A stretch of 64,000 nucleotides of DNA from Purshia tridentata (Eukaryota; Streptophyta; Magnoliopsida; Rosales; Rosaceae): contig QANT01004634.1 of NCBI GenBank assembly GCA_003254885.1, forward strand, positions 1-64,000. The letters are read 5' to 3'. A model generated the notes under the pieces. That model ran no database searches. It was not told the DNA's origin and worked only from the letters and a program-made list of their open reading frames with translations. Made by a program: the position numbers and the translations under genes. The first letter of the stretch is position 1. Each line of letters starts with the position of its first letter. Positions 25,245 through 38,034 of the stretch are shown piece after piece.

Positions 25245-27270
25245 GAATATTGGTTCTTGTTGATCCTATAAAGACATTTTATTAATTTATTTTCTTCGTA
25301 TTTGGGGTTCATCAATAGCTTAAGCCCAAAAGGCGAAGCACACTTGAACATGTGTATTAAAGCTATTTTACCTGAGTTGTCCTGTGAAAGGCCAAAAAGT
25401 TGCATGAATTCAGTTGCCAATTGCCACCCAAAGAGTATGTTTGAAAGATAATATTTCTTAAATTGTAATATAATGATGTAGTGTTATTAATCTATTTAAA
25501 TCATAATATATATACAATTATTAATTTATAAAACTCTAAAAAATAGCTTCAAAATGGTACATGTACGTGTTATGATTTGGATTCCATATTCTATTCCCCA
25601 TAATGCTTAGACTGAGGTCGGAGAAATTGCAGAAAGCATGGTAGTGGAAGGTAATCTAATGGAAGGTTCCAACCAACTTGTATAGAAAATGACTTGGACC
25701 GCATCTTCCTCAGAGGTCTTCTCTTCTTTTACTTGCTACGAACAAGGGCATTTGCGTCATTTTCTATGTTTTTAGAACTGGACCCGCGACTGGACTCAAG
25801 TGCCCCCCTGAACCGCGCGAAGTTTCCTACTACCATGAGAAAGCTTCCTACTATATGGGCCTATATGCACTTAGGGCTTCACAAAAAATCAAATACACAA
25901 ATGTTCTCATGACTTAGAGAATACGGCACTTGGGCCTTGTGGTTTAACATCCTGATCGATCAAACCTACCATGCTATCTTAATTAATGCATGTAATCATG
26001 TCAATAATATAATTGGTGGTGTCAAATTAATTGTCAATTTATTTTATTAATTGTAAAGTTGTCAATTAATAATCAAACTTTAATTGTAGAGGGCTTGTCT
26101 TTTCAAGAATAGCATAGTTTTTTTCAACAAGGTAGCTCCACTAGTTGACTTACTTTGGAAAAACATGGCAAAGGCACAAAGGTATTTGAATCCCTTGAAC
26201 CTATATCATTAATTGGCCTTCACCTTTTTCATGGCCCCAGACAGTACTATTTAGACTATCAGTAATATTATCATTCGACTTTTTTATTATTTTTATTGTT
26301 TTTTTGCTTCATCTATCCTCCAGTAAAAGAAAAAAAGAGAGGAAAGGTTATAGTCTTGCTTGCATACTGAAGTTTCAAAGGTTTCATTATTTGTTCAAAA
26401 GCTCCAGACTTGGAAGTCCAAAGAAGGTCCCTCCACAGCTGCAGTCTTTTTTAAGTAATTAAAATCCGGATTCAGACATTTGTTGCTGCCTTTTATCTCT
26501 TTCACATTGACCATCTCCATCACTTTGACCAGCCAAGTAGACTTTGGACTTTTGAGTGTGCTGTTTTCAAGTTTGGCCGGTCTTACGGCTAATATCATGT
26601 GATTGTCACTATAGCTATACACTAGTCTCTAAACACATCTGTATTTTTTAGTTACACCAAATCAAATATTAGCGTTAAAATCATCTTTGGAACTCACCTT
26701 TCTACTATTGGTGAGTTCAAGACTGCTGTATAGTAAGAAACTGAATACATTGGAATTGAATATTTCGGTCCCAAAATTCAAGACTGACTGGGTTAAAAAA
26801 TAAAAAGCTTAAGGGTAGAGAGATAAACCCATTTTACTATTTTAGTAAAATGTACTATACAACATTAGAACCAAGGTTTAAATGTTTAATCTCACATCAT
26901 TTGAGAGAATTAGAGAAAAAAATATTAAGAAAACAGGTGAACTTTAAACCATTCTTGTAAGTAATTTAGAAAACAAAAATTACAAAGGAGATTTGAGTTT
27001 AGGACCACTACATGAACGTTCCTTATCATTAATATTTTAAAAAATTTTGGGGGAAAAAAAATGTACCCATGAATATTTATCTAAATTGCTTTTATTGTTA
27101 TTCAATATTCTCATTCCTCCACTAAGAACAAGAGGAGTAGGACCCATAGGTGAGAAAACCATCTTGGTTCCATTCATGTTCAAATATGTTGTTCAACCTT
27201 GCAACCAAGAAGAAGAGCACACACATGTTCTTCGACTCTCTGACTCTCTGAGTCTGAACTTCTACTCAAG
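25245..27270. other. Intergenic
   Basis: Upstream regions of peptide copy A (-) and of the HSL1-type gene (+). It is mostly AT-rich. ORFs near 25694 and 26395 have no recognisable domain, and no gene is supported. Confidence 0.6.
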
Positions 27271-30200
27271 ATGCTTATAATACTTGTGTGGATGTGCCTC
27301 TTCTTTCTCTCTCCTCCTCCCCTTACTCTCTCTCTAAACCAAGAGGGCCTCTACCTGCTGCGGGCCAAGCAGGGCCTGTCCGACCCGGCCCACTCCCTCT
27401 CCTCCTGGACCGACCGCGACGATACCCCGTGCAACTGGCGCGGCGTCACTTGCGACGGCCATGACGACAACTCCTCCACTCGCCGGGTCAACTCACTGGA
27501 CCTCTCCCACGCCCAACTCGCCGGCCCATTCCCGGCCCACTTCCTCTGCCGCCTCCATTCTCTCTCCTCCCTCTCCCTCCTCAACAACTCCATCAACTCC
27601 TCCCTCCCCTCCTCCGACATCGCCACGTGTCAGCAGCTCTCCCACCTCAATCTCGCTCAGAACCTTCTTGTGGGCCCCATCCCCGAAACACTCGCCCAGC
27701 TCCCGAAACTCAAGCACCTGGACTTATCGGGCAACAACTTCTCGGGCGGCATTCCCGACCGTTTCGGCGAGTTTCGGACCCTCGAAACGCTGCGTTTAGT
27801 CGACAATCTTCTGACCGAACCCATACCCGTTTCGCTCGGCAACGTTTCGAGTCTGAAAGAGTTTCACCTAGCTTACAACCCCCTCAAGCCGAGTCAGATT
27901 CCGAGTCAACTCGGTAACCTGACGAACCTCGAGGTTCTTTGGCTCAGTAGCTGTAACCTCGTGGGTCTGATTCCGGCGAGTCTCGGCAAGCTGATTAAGC
28001 TGACGAACCTCGACTTATCCACGAACCGACTCAGCGGATCAATCCCAAGTTCACTTACCGAGTTGAAGAGCATAACCCAAATTGAGCTCTACGAAAACTC
28101 GCTCTCGGGCGAGTTACCTCTGGGGTTCTCGAACCTGACCGAGTTGCTGAGACTCGACGCATCGATGAACGAGTTGACTGGGATGATTCCGGACGAGTTG
28201 TGTGATTTGCAGCTCGAGTCGCTCAGCTTGTACGAAAACAGGTTCGAAGGGTCATTGCCTGAGAGCATAGCCAATTCCCCGAAACTTTACGAGCTCATGT
28301 TGTTCAACAACAAACTCAGTGGGAAGTTACCTTCTGATCTGGGCAAGAATTCGAGGTTGCAGAAGCTCGACGTCTCGTACAATGGGTTTTTGGGACAAAT
28401 CCCGGAACATTTGTGCGAGAATGGTGCTCTTGAGGATCTTATTTTGATATACAATTCGTTTTCCGGGAAAATTCCGGAGAGTCTTGGAAACTGCCAGAGC
28501 TTGAGTCGGGTTAGGCTCAAGCACAACAAGCTTTCTGGGACCGTTCCTGAGCAATTCTGGGGTCTACCCCATGTGTATTTGCTTGAGCTTGTTGAGAATT
28601 CCCTATCTGGGTCTGTTTCTGAGAGAATTTATATTGCTTATAATCTGTCAATTTTGTTGATTTCGAAAAACCAGTTTTCCGGGTCCATACCGGAGGGAAT
28701 TGGGTCATTGGGAAACCTTGTTGAATTTTCTGGTAGGGATAATAGGCTTACTGGCCGAATTCCGCCGAGTTTGGTTAACTTGAGCCAATTGGGAAAGCTT
28801 GATCTTAGTAATAATGGACTTTCTGGGGAGATTCCGGTGGGAATTAAAGCTTTGAAGAAGCTCAATGAACTCAATTTGGCTAACAATAGGTTATCCGGTA
28901 AAATCCCAGATGAAATTGGGACTTTATCGGTGCTTAATTATCTTGATCTTTCAAGGAACTACTTTTCTGGGAAAATTCCTCTGGAATTGCAGAATTTAAA
29001 GCTTAATTTGTTAAATTTGTCGAGTAATAGGCTTTCTGGTGTACTTCCTCCTCTTTATGAACATGAGAATTATAGGAGTAGTTTCGTTGGCAATCCCGGG
29101 TTGTGCGGTGATCTCCCTGATCTTTGTCCGCGGATAGGTGAAAGTAAAAACTTGGGATATCTGTGGATTCTCCGATTGATATTCATACTTGCTGCCGTTG
29201 TTCTTGTTGTTGGGGTCGTCTGGTTCTGTTGGAAGTACCGAACTTTCAAGAAGAACAAGGAAGGAGTCGCTATATCTAAGTGGAGGTCTTTCCACAAACT
29301 TGGTTTCAGTGAACTTGAAATTGTTGATTGCCTTAAAGAAGATGATGTGGTTGGCAGTGGAGCTTCTGGGAAAGTCTACAAGGTGGTGCTTAGTAATGGT
29401 GAGGTAGTCGCGGTGAAGAAACTATGGAAAGGACTTATGAAAGAGGGTGGCAGTGTTGATTCCGAGAAAGATGTATTTGAAGCTGAAGTTGAAACATTGG
29501 GAAAGATCCGGCACAAAAACATCGTAAGGTTATGGTGTTGTTGCAATGGTGGAGATTCCAAGCTTCTGGTGTATGAGTATATGCCAAATGGAAGCTTGGG
29601 GGATTTGCTGCATAGTAGCAAGGCAGGCTTGTTGGAATGGCCAACAAGGTATAAGATAGCTTTGGATGCGGCCGAAGGGCTTTCTTATTTGCATCATGAT
29701 TGTGTTCCTCCAATTGTTCATAGGGATGTGAAATCAAACAACATTTTGTTAGATGGAGATTTTGGAGCAAAAGTTGCAGATTTTGGACTTGCTAAAGTGG
29801 TTGGTGATGCCATGTCTGTAATTGCAGGTTCTTGTGGATATATAGCACCAGGTATCTTTTTCATTTGCAATTTAAAGTCACATATCAAATTTTTGATTCC
29901 TAATTCATTTCTATAAATTTTAAAATATTTGTTTCAACAATAGTTATGAACTTTAGCTGTATGGATTGGTCACATAATATCAGCAGCTTGTTGCTCATTT
30001 AGTTGGTTACTTTGTGTCTTAATCAAATGCAGAATATGGTTATACTCTTGGAGTGAATGAAAAGAGTGACATCTACAGCTTTGGAGTGGTCATTCTGGAG
30101 TTAGTGACAGGTAGACTCCCAGTTGATCCAGAGTTTGGGGAGAAAGGTCTGGTGAAATGGGTCTGCACTACCTTGGATCAGAAAGGACTGGACCATGTGA

Positions 30201-30430
30201 TAGACCCCAAACTTGATTCCCTTTACAAGGAAGAAATAAGCAAGGTTCTCAATGTAGGCCTTCAATGTACTAGCTCTCTTCCGATCACCCGGCCTACGAT
30301 GCGAAAGGTGGTAAAATTGCTGCAGGAGGCAGCAGACACATATAGCAAGTCCAAGTCTGGTAAGAGTAAGGATGGCAAGCTCTCCCCTTATTTCTATGAA
30401 GATGCCTCTGACCAAGGAACCATGGTCTAA
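27271..30430 (+). CDS. HAESA-LIKE 1 type LRR receptor kinase
   Basis: Two exons, 27271-29851 and 30033-30430, join in phase at the APE motif to give 992 residues. A signal peptide (about 1-22) is followed by the N-cap [10 protein letters not shown], about 20 leucine-rich repeats (about 70-600), the C-cap [10 protein letters not shown], one transmembrane helix (about 629-653) and a cytosolic kinase. Kinase landmarks: [12 protein letters not shown] loop (from about 694), Lys716, HRD at 817-819 and DFG starting at Asp837, so it looks catalytically competent and of the RD type. The ending [16 protein letters not shown] and the [13 protein letters not shown] repeat fit HSL1 better than HAESA. In Arabidopsis HAE/HSL kinases perceive IDA-family (and HSL1 also CLE-type) peptides. 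The single intron position matches the family. The 5' half is markedly GC-rich. Confidence 0.95.
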
Positions 30431-31331
30431 AGGTCTTTTTTTTTTTTTAACACTTTTTGTATCCTATTCAATATGAGAGGAAGAAAATGGTGTAGTAGTA
30501 GTGGTTCATATTACTACCTAATCGCATGTGTGATGCTTTTAGCATTCTAGATAGAATGAATTCCTGCTCTGTGTGGTGATTGTAAAGTGGAAATGTGAGA
30601 AATGTCAAAGATGAGATTCTCCATTGATTAGCAACAGATATGAAGAGTGGGTGAAAATTGACATTATCGAAATCTGTCTCCCATCTGCTGCACTAAAAAG
30701 TGAAACTAGTGCAAAAATTGCTCTCTAACTGGCAGTGACAGCTCTGTTGGATTTTAATTAAGGTGTTTAGAACTTTAGATGCAACTGTCTACCTCCCATG
30801 GCTGTCCCTCATTTAGTGAATGGGGACCCATTCTCTAATGTCTATATAGCGTGAGAGTTTGGTAACGATTCAAGGAGTGTAATTTTCTGTAAAATGACTA
30901 CATTAAACATTATTTGGTCAGAGGCCAAAAAAAAAAAACATTATTTGGTCGGTTATAGGTAGGTACTATGACTTATTGACCCAAAGATTCGTTTGGACGC
31001 TAAAGAGCTTGTGTTCTAGACTTCTAGTGATATTTTTCTATTGCCTTCCGAATTTGGCCCTATCTTATTGGATAATCTCAAATTTCTCCTATTAATTTCA
31101 TTTTTGCCAACTGTTGGTTTTTTCATCTCATGTATGTATGTATGTATGTAGAAATCTGTAATTTAAAAATTGCAATTGTACTCCTTTTTAAAAAAACTAC
31201 ATAAATGCAATTGCAATTTGCAAATAATAGAAGCTTAAAAAAGATATAATTCACCAACACAACAAAGATCAGCGTAAGATCTAAACTCAATAAAACATTT
31301 CTCAATAAATTTAGTAAAAAGATATTAGGAT
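30431..31331. other. Intergenic between convergent genes
   Basis: The 3' regions of the kinase gene (+) and the thioesterase gene (-). It contains the micro-insertion at 30920-30935 and a short TGTA repeat near 31130-31150. Confidence 0.6.
30905..30950 (+). mobile_element. Micro-insertion GGCC-A(n) with 15-base target duplication
   Basis: AAACATTATTTGGTC occurs at 30905-30919 and again at 30936-30950. Between them is AGAGGCC followed by an A run. A poly-A-ended insert with a 15-base duplication beginning with A after TT is the signature of target-primed reverse transcription. The insert itself is only about 16 bases. Confidence 0.65.
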
Positions 31332-33638
31332 TCAAGCAATAACTGTAGGAGGAGGCAAGTGAGGTTTGGGCCTCCACATGGTCTTTCCCCTCAAAATTTT
31401 GGGCCCTGTTTGAAGATGAAGCAAGTGATCAAACTCTACCTCTTCATCATCCTGCCTAGCAACTGCAGTCCGAGAGTGTAGCACGCTGTATCTCCTACAC
31501 TCTTTTCGAAACTCCAAAGTCATAGAGGACATCTTGTGACTCTCCAACATTGAGACAGGAATACTCTGATATTAACCAGTATTTATGGATTAATTTCCAA
31601 TACAAATTAAGAGGGTAATTTTGGAACAATGTATATATATGAACATGAAGTGTATATATATAATCTGAAACCAAAACAATAGTTTTCTATAAAGTATAAA
31701 TTAAAATCTCACACATAATAAAATAGAAGGCTCCATTTTTATTGTTTGTCCCGGGCCTTAAAAGCCCAAGAGTTGCCTTGCTTACATGTTTTAGAGGACT
31801 ATATATGTCAATGTCGTGAAATTGAGTCAGATGTGGGTTGTTGAGATAGGAATGTAAGTTCTCAATCCATATCTCAATTCAAATATCGACCTATTATGGT
31901 CATTTTAAACTTAAAACACATTTGTCTTAAAAAGCAGACGAGTTTTCTAATAAGTTTGTTTTAATAAAAAATGCCTTGACAAAAGATCTACCTCAAAAAC
32001 CCAGTCTATGTATTTTACATATCTCACATGCTGATTGACATCCAAATCACTCCAACAAGGCTGCAGTAATTTAAAGATGGTAAGCATAGTCAGTAATTGC
32101 TTCAAGAAAATCAAATGAGACTATTTCAACCTCTATATTCTAAGCATAATTAAGGTAGATACTTACTGCTAAACCTGTTCGAACATAGTTTCTTGCATCA
32201 TCAATATTCAGATGTCGTAGTTTGGTATTGTTGATGTCAATGTGAGGATCAGAATCCATGAGAATAGGTTTTAACTCATCTCTAATTTCTGCTATAATTT
32301 TGGAATGTTTCCTTGTCTTCATGTTCATCATCACATAAAGGCTGCATATATAGGACTCAATTACTAGGTTGATTATAGAACGTACGAAACAGATGGCTGG
32401 ATACAGAGCTAGTAGTCATCAATTAATCAGAGCTTCAAGACTAAAGAATAAGATGGTATTAAATTTGACAACTATATATCATAGTACTGTGCGCTCCAAC
32501 CTGGTTGCTCGCATTAGAATTTCTCCAGTTCTGTAATCACGAAAGATCCACTCCCCGCGCAAGCCATTATCTCCTGATGCACTAATCCACGTGTCTATTT
32601 GAATTACATCGGCCCTTCAAAGACAAAAAACAGATTAACCAAATTCTACAAAAGATAAGCTATAAGCTCCAAACCATACAAGTTAAAATGGCTCTTCTTG
32701 TACATGGGTTTTAATAAGATTTCTATCTTTATTGAGAAAGTGCTCTTTCACTACACAATCTGTCATGTTATATTATCATGGATTTAGACTATATATTAAT
32801 AAGCTAGATTTTTATTTGAATTTATATATGGTCCAAAATCTTAGATATAGTCTATCATATCAGAATATCAAATATATCAGATCAAACACTGCCTGATCGA
32901 TAGGCGCCGAATCTGGAACTTGAGAATTTTCGGGAGTCTGGACCTGAGAATTATAGTCATACATATGAACATATGCAGATCCATAAGAGTGTGATTATGT
33001 TACAGTATGTTGGTTTACCAAGAAGGATAGTTTTCCACTACCATCTGCAACTTACGGAGCACCCATACAAGGCCCCTTTTATTCATCTCTGGAGTTATAC
33101 CGAAACCACTAGCAGAGACCCCAGTACTCCATAAATGATGAACTGAAGTTTCCTACGTACATACAAACAAAAGCCATGAACAACTACTCATGTATATAAA
33201 GCTTTCATTTGAGATCGATGGCGTACTACTTTTGCTATCACTTTAAACAAAATTAAGATGAGAATCCAAAACCTGTAAACGTTTCATCAAGGACCCAATT
33301 GTTGCTTTGCCATCTGGGCCTAAGTCATATGATCTGATGGGGAAGTTCTGTTGAAAAATAAGCCCATCCTGCCTCAATTTCCCACCAAAAATGTCATAAA
33401 CCAACCCATCAAACTCTCTGGCTTCTAAGTTCATGGGATGTTCTTCTTTGAGGGCAGTGATAACATTGCCTTTGGGAAAGCCCTTGGCATCAACCTTAGC
33501 AGCAGGAGGTGCAGAATGTGAGTCATTATTGCTTAAGTTTGTTCCTCCACAGCAGGTTGCTGACTTATTTGTCCAAGAAAAGGTTGATGGCAACCTTGGC
33601 ATGAAGATTAATGTTGGTGCAGCAAAAGTAAGTACCAT
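31332..33638 (-). CDS. FATB-like acyl-ACP thioesterase, shortened
   Basis: Six exons in phase, 33638-33273, 33152-33019, 32614-32501, 32341-32167, 32060-31992 and 31565-31332, give 363 residues. FATB enzymes release saturated fatty acids from acyl-ACP in the plastid stroma. Two hot-dog repeats are recognisable: RQDGLIFQQNFPIRSYDLG and WSDLDVNQHVRYVKYIDW. The catalytic set is present at Asp270, Asn272, His274 and Glu308, with Cys309 in RKEC; the Asp-to-Glu spacing (38) equals that reported for FATB. The N-terminal Ser/Thr-rich part (about 1-45) looks like a transit peptide. Missing is the hydrophobic block with the WSMLL motif that usually lies between transit peptide and enzyme, which explains the length below about 415. 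The ATG at 33638 is the first in frame. It could be a diverged paralogue with altered specificity. Confidence 0.85.
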
Positions 33639-36615
33639 TGTGATGATCAAGAAAATGGGGCTTAATTAAACGATTACTATTTAATTAATCGTATTGTAAT
33701 CTGCCAAGAAAGTAATAAGAATATCTAAGGAATCATTTATGGATTAGTGAGAATTTGATATGATGGGTTATAAATCAAACAAAGTACACATTCAATCGTA
33801 AAAGAAAGGATACAACAAAAGTATAATATTTGGGGATCGAGGATGCATGATATATCATGATGTATTAATTAACCAGCACTGAAGTATGAAATAATTTATA
33901 TTATGCCAAAAGCAGATCGAGTTGTGCAGAAAGTTATATTTTGGATGACCATAGAGCTTTTCTTGGTATTAGCAAAGTAAAAATTAATATTTGAAATGCA
34001 TTTTATACCTGTTTTTGAGGTTGCATGTGGGAATTACAGTAATGTGGCAACGAGGTTATATAATTTAAGTGTTGGGGTAGTGAGATCAGATGACCTAGTT
34101 TTCCATCCTTGTATGGGGTTATTGTTGGGGCCACGCCCAAAATATTTTCCTCAAACCACTTGTTGGTGGGGTTTATTCCTAATTTGTACAAATATGTCTC
34201 CAATTGGCATACGGACCAACTGGTCGAGAACTCAAGAGTCGAGCCCAATTTTTAACTAATTAATATCTATAACATATATATAATATTATGAATGGTAAAC
34301 CAATAGATGAACGGGTTATGTATTCAATAGTTCACATCCAAATGGCCAAACGGCCCAACCCAAGACCTCTACGTCCAAGTATTCACAACTACACCACTAT
34401 ATATATTTTAATTACCCTCTCCAAGTGAGAAGGGTCAAAGCATATATAGAAACCAGACATTTCTAATTGTTGAAAAGGGTCAACTGACCCTTCTGAGCTT
34501 GGCTCCGCGTATGAATGTACGGATGATTATGGTTTAAATGGGTTTTTAGTTGCAGCCTAAGGTCTCTGAGTTGTTCTATCTTGAGACGTCTTTCAATCAT
34601 GTGCCATGTCCAATAGTGAATAAATCTTGTTTAGGATAGCCGCATTTGCATGTCTAAACTTGGATAAGTTTTAATTTCAGCAAATTATATTCAAATTAAT
34701 AATATTTTTCAATATTACATGATAGGTTAATGTATGTGAATTTTCTTTTACAATAAATATCAATGAGTTTTGAAATTTTATCTCACTTTAATTATTATTC
34801 AATACATAATGTTATATATTTTGATGCTTTGAGAAATACCAATTGTATTTTGGTATAACTGAGACTTATATTGTATTTCTCTGCTTTTCAATTGTTTTTT
34901 TTTTCTTTTTGATAACTCTTTGTAGGTAATTATATCGGGGCGGTCACATTTTAATATTCTTTATTGATCTCAGGCTCTTCTAAAGGATCTGAAACCTTAT
35001 GGAAAGTTGGGTTTAGTATTTTTGATAATTATGCTGCACAATTTTTATTTTTTTGGCTCCGTATATATTCCCTTTTGTTTGTAACCAACATTCCTTTTTG
35101 GTCTAGATTTGCAGTTGAATATATTAACGATTGATTGACTAGATCTATCAAATAACATGATCCCCGCCACTAAGGAGTATTTCAATGCCAATGTAACTTA
35201 TTAGCAGTCGTACAGTGCTATGTACATGCAGATGCACTGTATTTGAAGTTGATTTTGGAGTTATATTTGCAGTCTTTAAGATATTTCCTTGCATATGTAA
35301 TTTTTAGGATGCAGTGCATCTGCAGTGTTTACAATCTTTAGATTGTAGATGTAAACTGCAGTAACAGTTGCCGCATGTAAGAACAGTTGAGTGTTCGATA
35401 AGAATTTTGTCTTATAAAATAAATATGTAAGTATTGAGCCGGATAAATATGTTAAATTTTTTTTTTCTCCTTTGAACCTTATAAAGTACCCTTATAATTT
35501 TAATCTATTTCTAAACCCTTTCTAACCACGTACTTGGATTCATCCGAAAACTGACTAGTGACTCAGTGCATTAATTTTGTTAAAAAATGCGATGAAATGA
35601 ATCATATAGGAAGGCTGGAAGAGAACGTAAGTTAACTTTTAGAATTCTAATGTCGGTTGTCTTCTTTATTTCTTCCATTTTGCATCTTCTCTTTTGCTTT
35701 TGGCTTGTGCCAACGAACATGCAGTCTCTCTTTTCTCTTTCTTTTTTTGGACGGCAACGAAAATGCAGTCTTTACAAATAGACCTTAAGAAGAGGATATG
35801 AGATCTGAGACTGTCCTTTCATCAATGAGACAGAGAGAGCTGAGGTTTCTTGCTTTGCATGCATGAGAAGTTTACGTGGAATTGGGAAATTAATAGATCG
35901 AATAAAGTGGTTTGGCTGTACTTAATTTTTGCCTTATTTACTTATTCTTTGTATATTATTCTGGCTGGCTTTTATAATACTTTAGCCTTCATACTCACTC
36001 TAGGGTGACATAGTAGCTGAAACCTCTCTTTCTCTCTCATACGTTAGGTTGCCCCATCACCACTCAACCCATACCCATCTTTATTTGTTTCTTTTAAATC
36101 CCAGTTTTAACAAATCAAAGCTTACCTATATATGCCTTTACACAGGATAATGTACATTTATCCTCCTACAAGTTTTCACATATATTATACATATAAACAC
36201 ACACAAGAACAACCAAACTTTGGATCCAAGCAACCCTATTGTCTTTCATTCCTTTCTTCAAACTCACTGTACGTACGTACTAATTTATACAAATTTTCTT
36301 TTCTTTTCATTATTATTTTTCAGGTCTTTTCCTCTCTCTAGATCTATCTCAGTAGTGGGAGCAATTAAGGAGCTGGGATCAAGGAATATTCATCCATGCA
36401 GAGGAGAAAAAGTGATTCCCCAATAAGGCCTCAAGCTCCAGAAGGGACAGGTCTGCTTTAATTTCTTCCTCTCTTTTTTCCTCCTAGCTAGCTTCTTTTT
36501 CTTCTTAGATTTATTCTCATTTTGGAGATCGATATAGCTGTTGAGGAAACAATAAATTAAAGAGCCTATATCCACTCGGTAATGATGAGCATATAAGTGG
36601 AAAGAAAGCAAGGGC
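33639..36615. other. Intergenic
   Basis: Upstream regions of the thioesterase (-) and NAC (+) genes. The stretch 33996-34259 is somewhat GC-richer and repeat-like, with no domain in its ORFs. The micro-insertion at 35711-35770 and an inverted repeat at 35228-35324 lie here. The part nearest the NAC gene (about 36130-36600) is probably leader with several short upstream ATGs. Confidence 0.55.
35711..35770 (-). mobile_element. Micro-insertion with 16-base target duplication
   Basis: CAACGAACATGCAGTC at 35711-35726 is repeated with one mismatch at 35755-35770. The 28-base insert is T-rich and ends TTTTTTTGGACGG, i.e. CCGTCC followed by an A run on the minus strand. Confidence 0.6.
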
Positions 36616-38034
36616 ATGACTCGGTGCAATGAGGACCAAACATTGGTCATTGCCAATGGATACAAAGATAGACCAACTAGAACATGTCCTTCATGTGGTT
36701 ATCAGATCAAATACCAAGAGCAGGTAATGAAGTAATTAGGGTTCCCTTTCTCACTTCAATTCCTTGAATTTCATAAATGACTAATTGATTTAGTTGTGAT
36801 ATACATGTTCTTTGCTTTTTTTGTTTTAAGATAGCTATAGATCTTGACTACGTTTCTGTACTACGTACATCGATCACTTATAGAAGTGAAACTCGATCAT
36901 CTGTGATTAAGAATGTGATTTTGATTATTAAGAAGAAAATTATGTAAATTAATGAGAGAAATTATATAGGGCGGAATTCAAAATTTGCCGGGGCTGCCTG
37001 CGGGAGTGAAGTTTGATCCAACTGATCAAGAGCTGCTTGAACATTTGGAGGGGAAGGTGTGCTCTGATGCCACCAATAATCTTCATCACCCTCTCCTAGA
37101 TGAGTTCATCCCTACAATTGAAGGGGAGAATGGAATTTGCTACACCCATCCACACAAGTTGCCAGGTAATCATCAAAAAGGACTAATGTATATATATAAC
37201 TAATTTACTGATTATTTAATATAGATAAATGAATTAAAGTTTGCATTGGCTCAAATTTGAATAAATAAAATATTGTCACAAATAAAACTTGGTAAATATA
37301 AATTTGATGAATGTGAATGAAGATAATATTTCCTTGTCAAATTATAAATCTAAACCACGCATTCATTTAAGAGTCTATTTAATATTATATAATTCAGATT
37401 CAAATTAAGTATGACAATATTAATTAAGTTACATTGTCATCACTTGTCAGATAGTTTTATAAGAAAATATTTTTTTTTAATTATATAAACGAATCATGTT
37501 ATATTGTCACCTTTTTATTACGCAGGAGTTAGCAAAGATGGGCTGGTCCGCCACTTCTTTCATAGACCTTCCAAGGCTTACACAACAGGATCCAGGAAAA
37601 GGAGAAAAGTGCACACTGATCACAGCGAGGGTGGCGAGACCCGGTGGCACAAGACAGGCAAGACAAGACCAGTAACTGTTAGTGGCAATGTGAAAGGGTA
37701 CAAAAAGATACTTGTGCTCTACACCAACTATGGGAAGCAAAGAAAGCCTGAGAAAACAAATTGGGTAATGCACCAGTACCACCTTGGCAACAATGAAGAA
37801 GAGAAAGATGGAGAAGTTGTGGTTTCCAAAGTTTTCTACCAAACACAACCTAGACAATGTGGTGCTAATATGAAGGACTTGCTTATTACTCCTGAAAATT
37901 TGATGAAGGGAGGAAAAAGTGGTGGGCATGATGAGGCACTTGTTGGGTATTGTAATCCTGCCTTCATGTGCTTTGATCAAAATGGCCAAGATAGATCAAA
38001 CACTACTGCTCAAATAATTCCTCATTTTAATTAG
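36616..38034 (+). CDS. NAC transcription factor, NAC073/SND2-like subgroup, compact
   Basis: Three exons, 36616-36723, 36970-37165 and 37526-38034, give 270 residues. Exon 1 encodes a short N-terminal extension with a CPSCG motif, as in the NAC073/NAC075/NAC010 branch. The NAC domain (about 44-205) includes [66 protein letters not shown] and [12 protein letters not shown] proteins bind CACG-type DNA as dimers; this branch (SND2, SND3) is associated with secondary-wall formation in fibres. The C-terminal region after the domain is short (about 65 residues) and the usual long activation tail is lacking. Exon boundaries match the family. The exact orthologue is uncertain. Confidence 0.9.

Noticed and set aside
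27351-29770. Many long ORFs on the opposite strand and in other frames of the kinase gene
   Set aside because: Shadows of a GC-rich coding exon; no domains and no independent start context.
33996-34259. Overlapping ORFs on both strands
   Set aside because: No domain, AT-rich flanks and no splice partners; probably noncoding.
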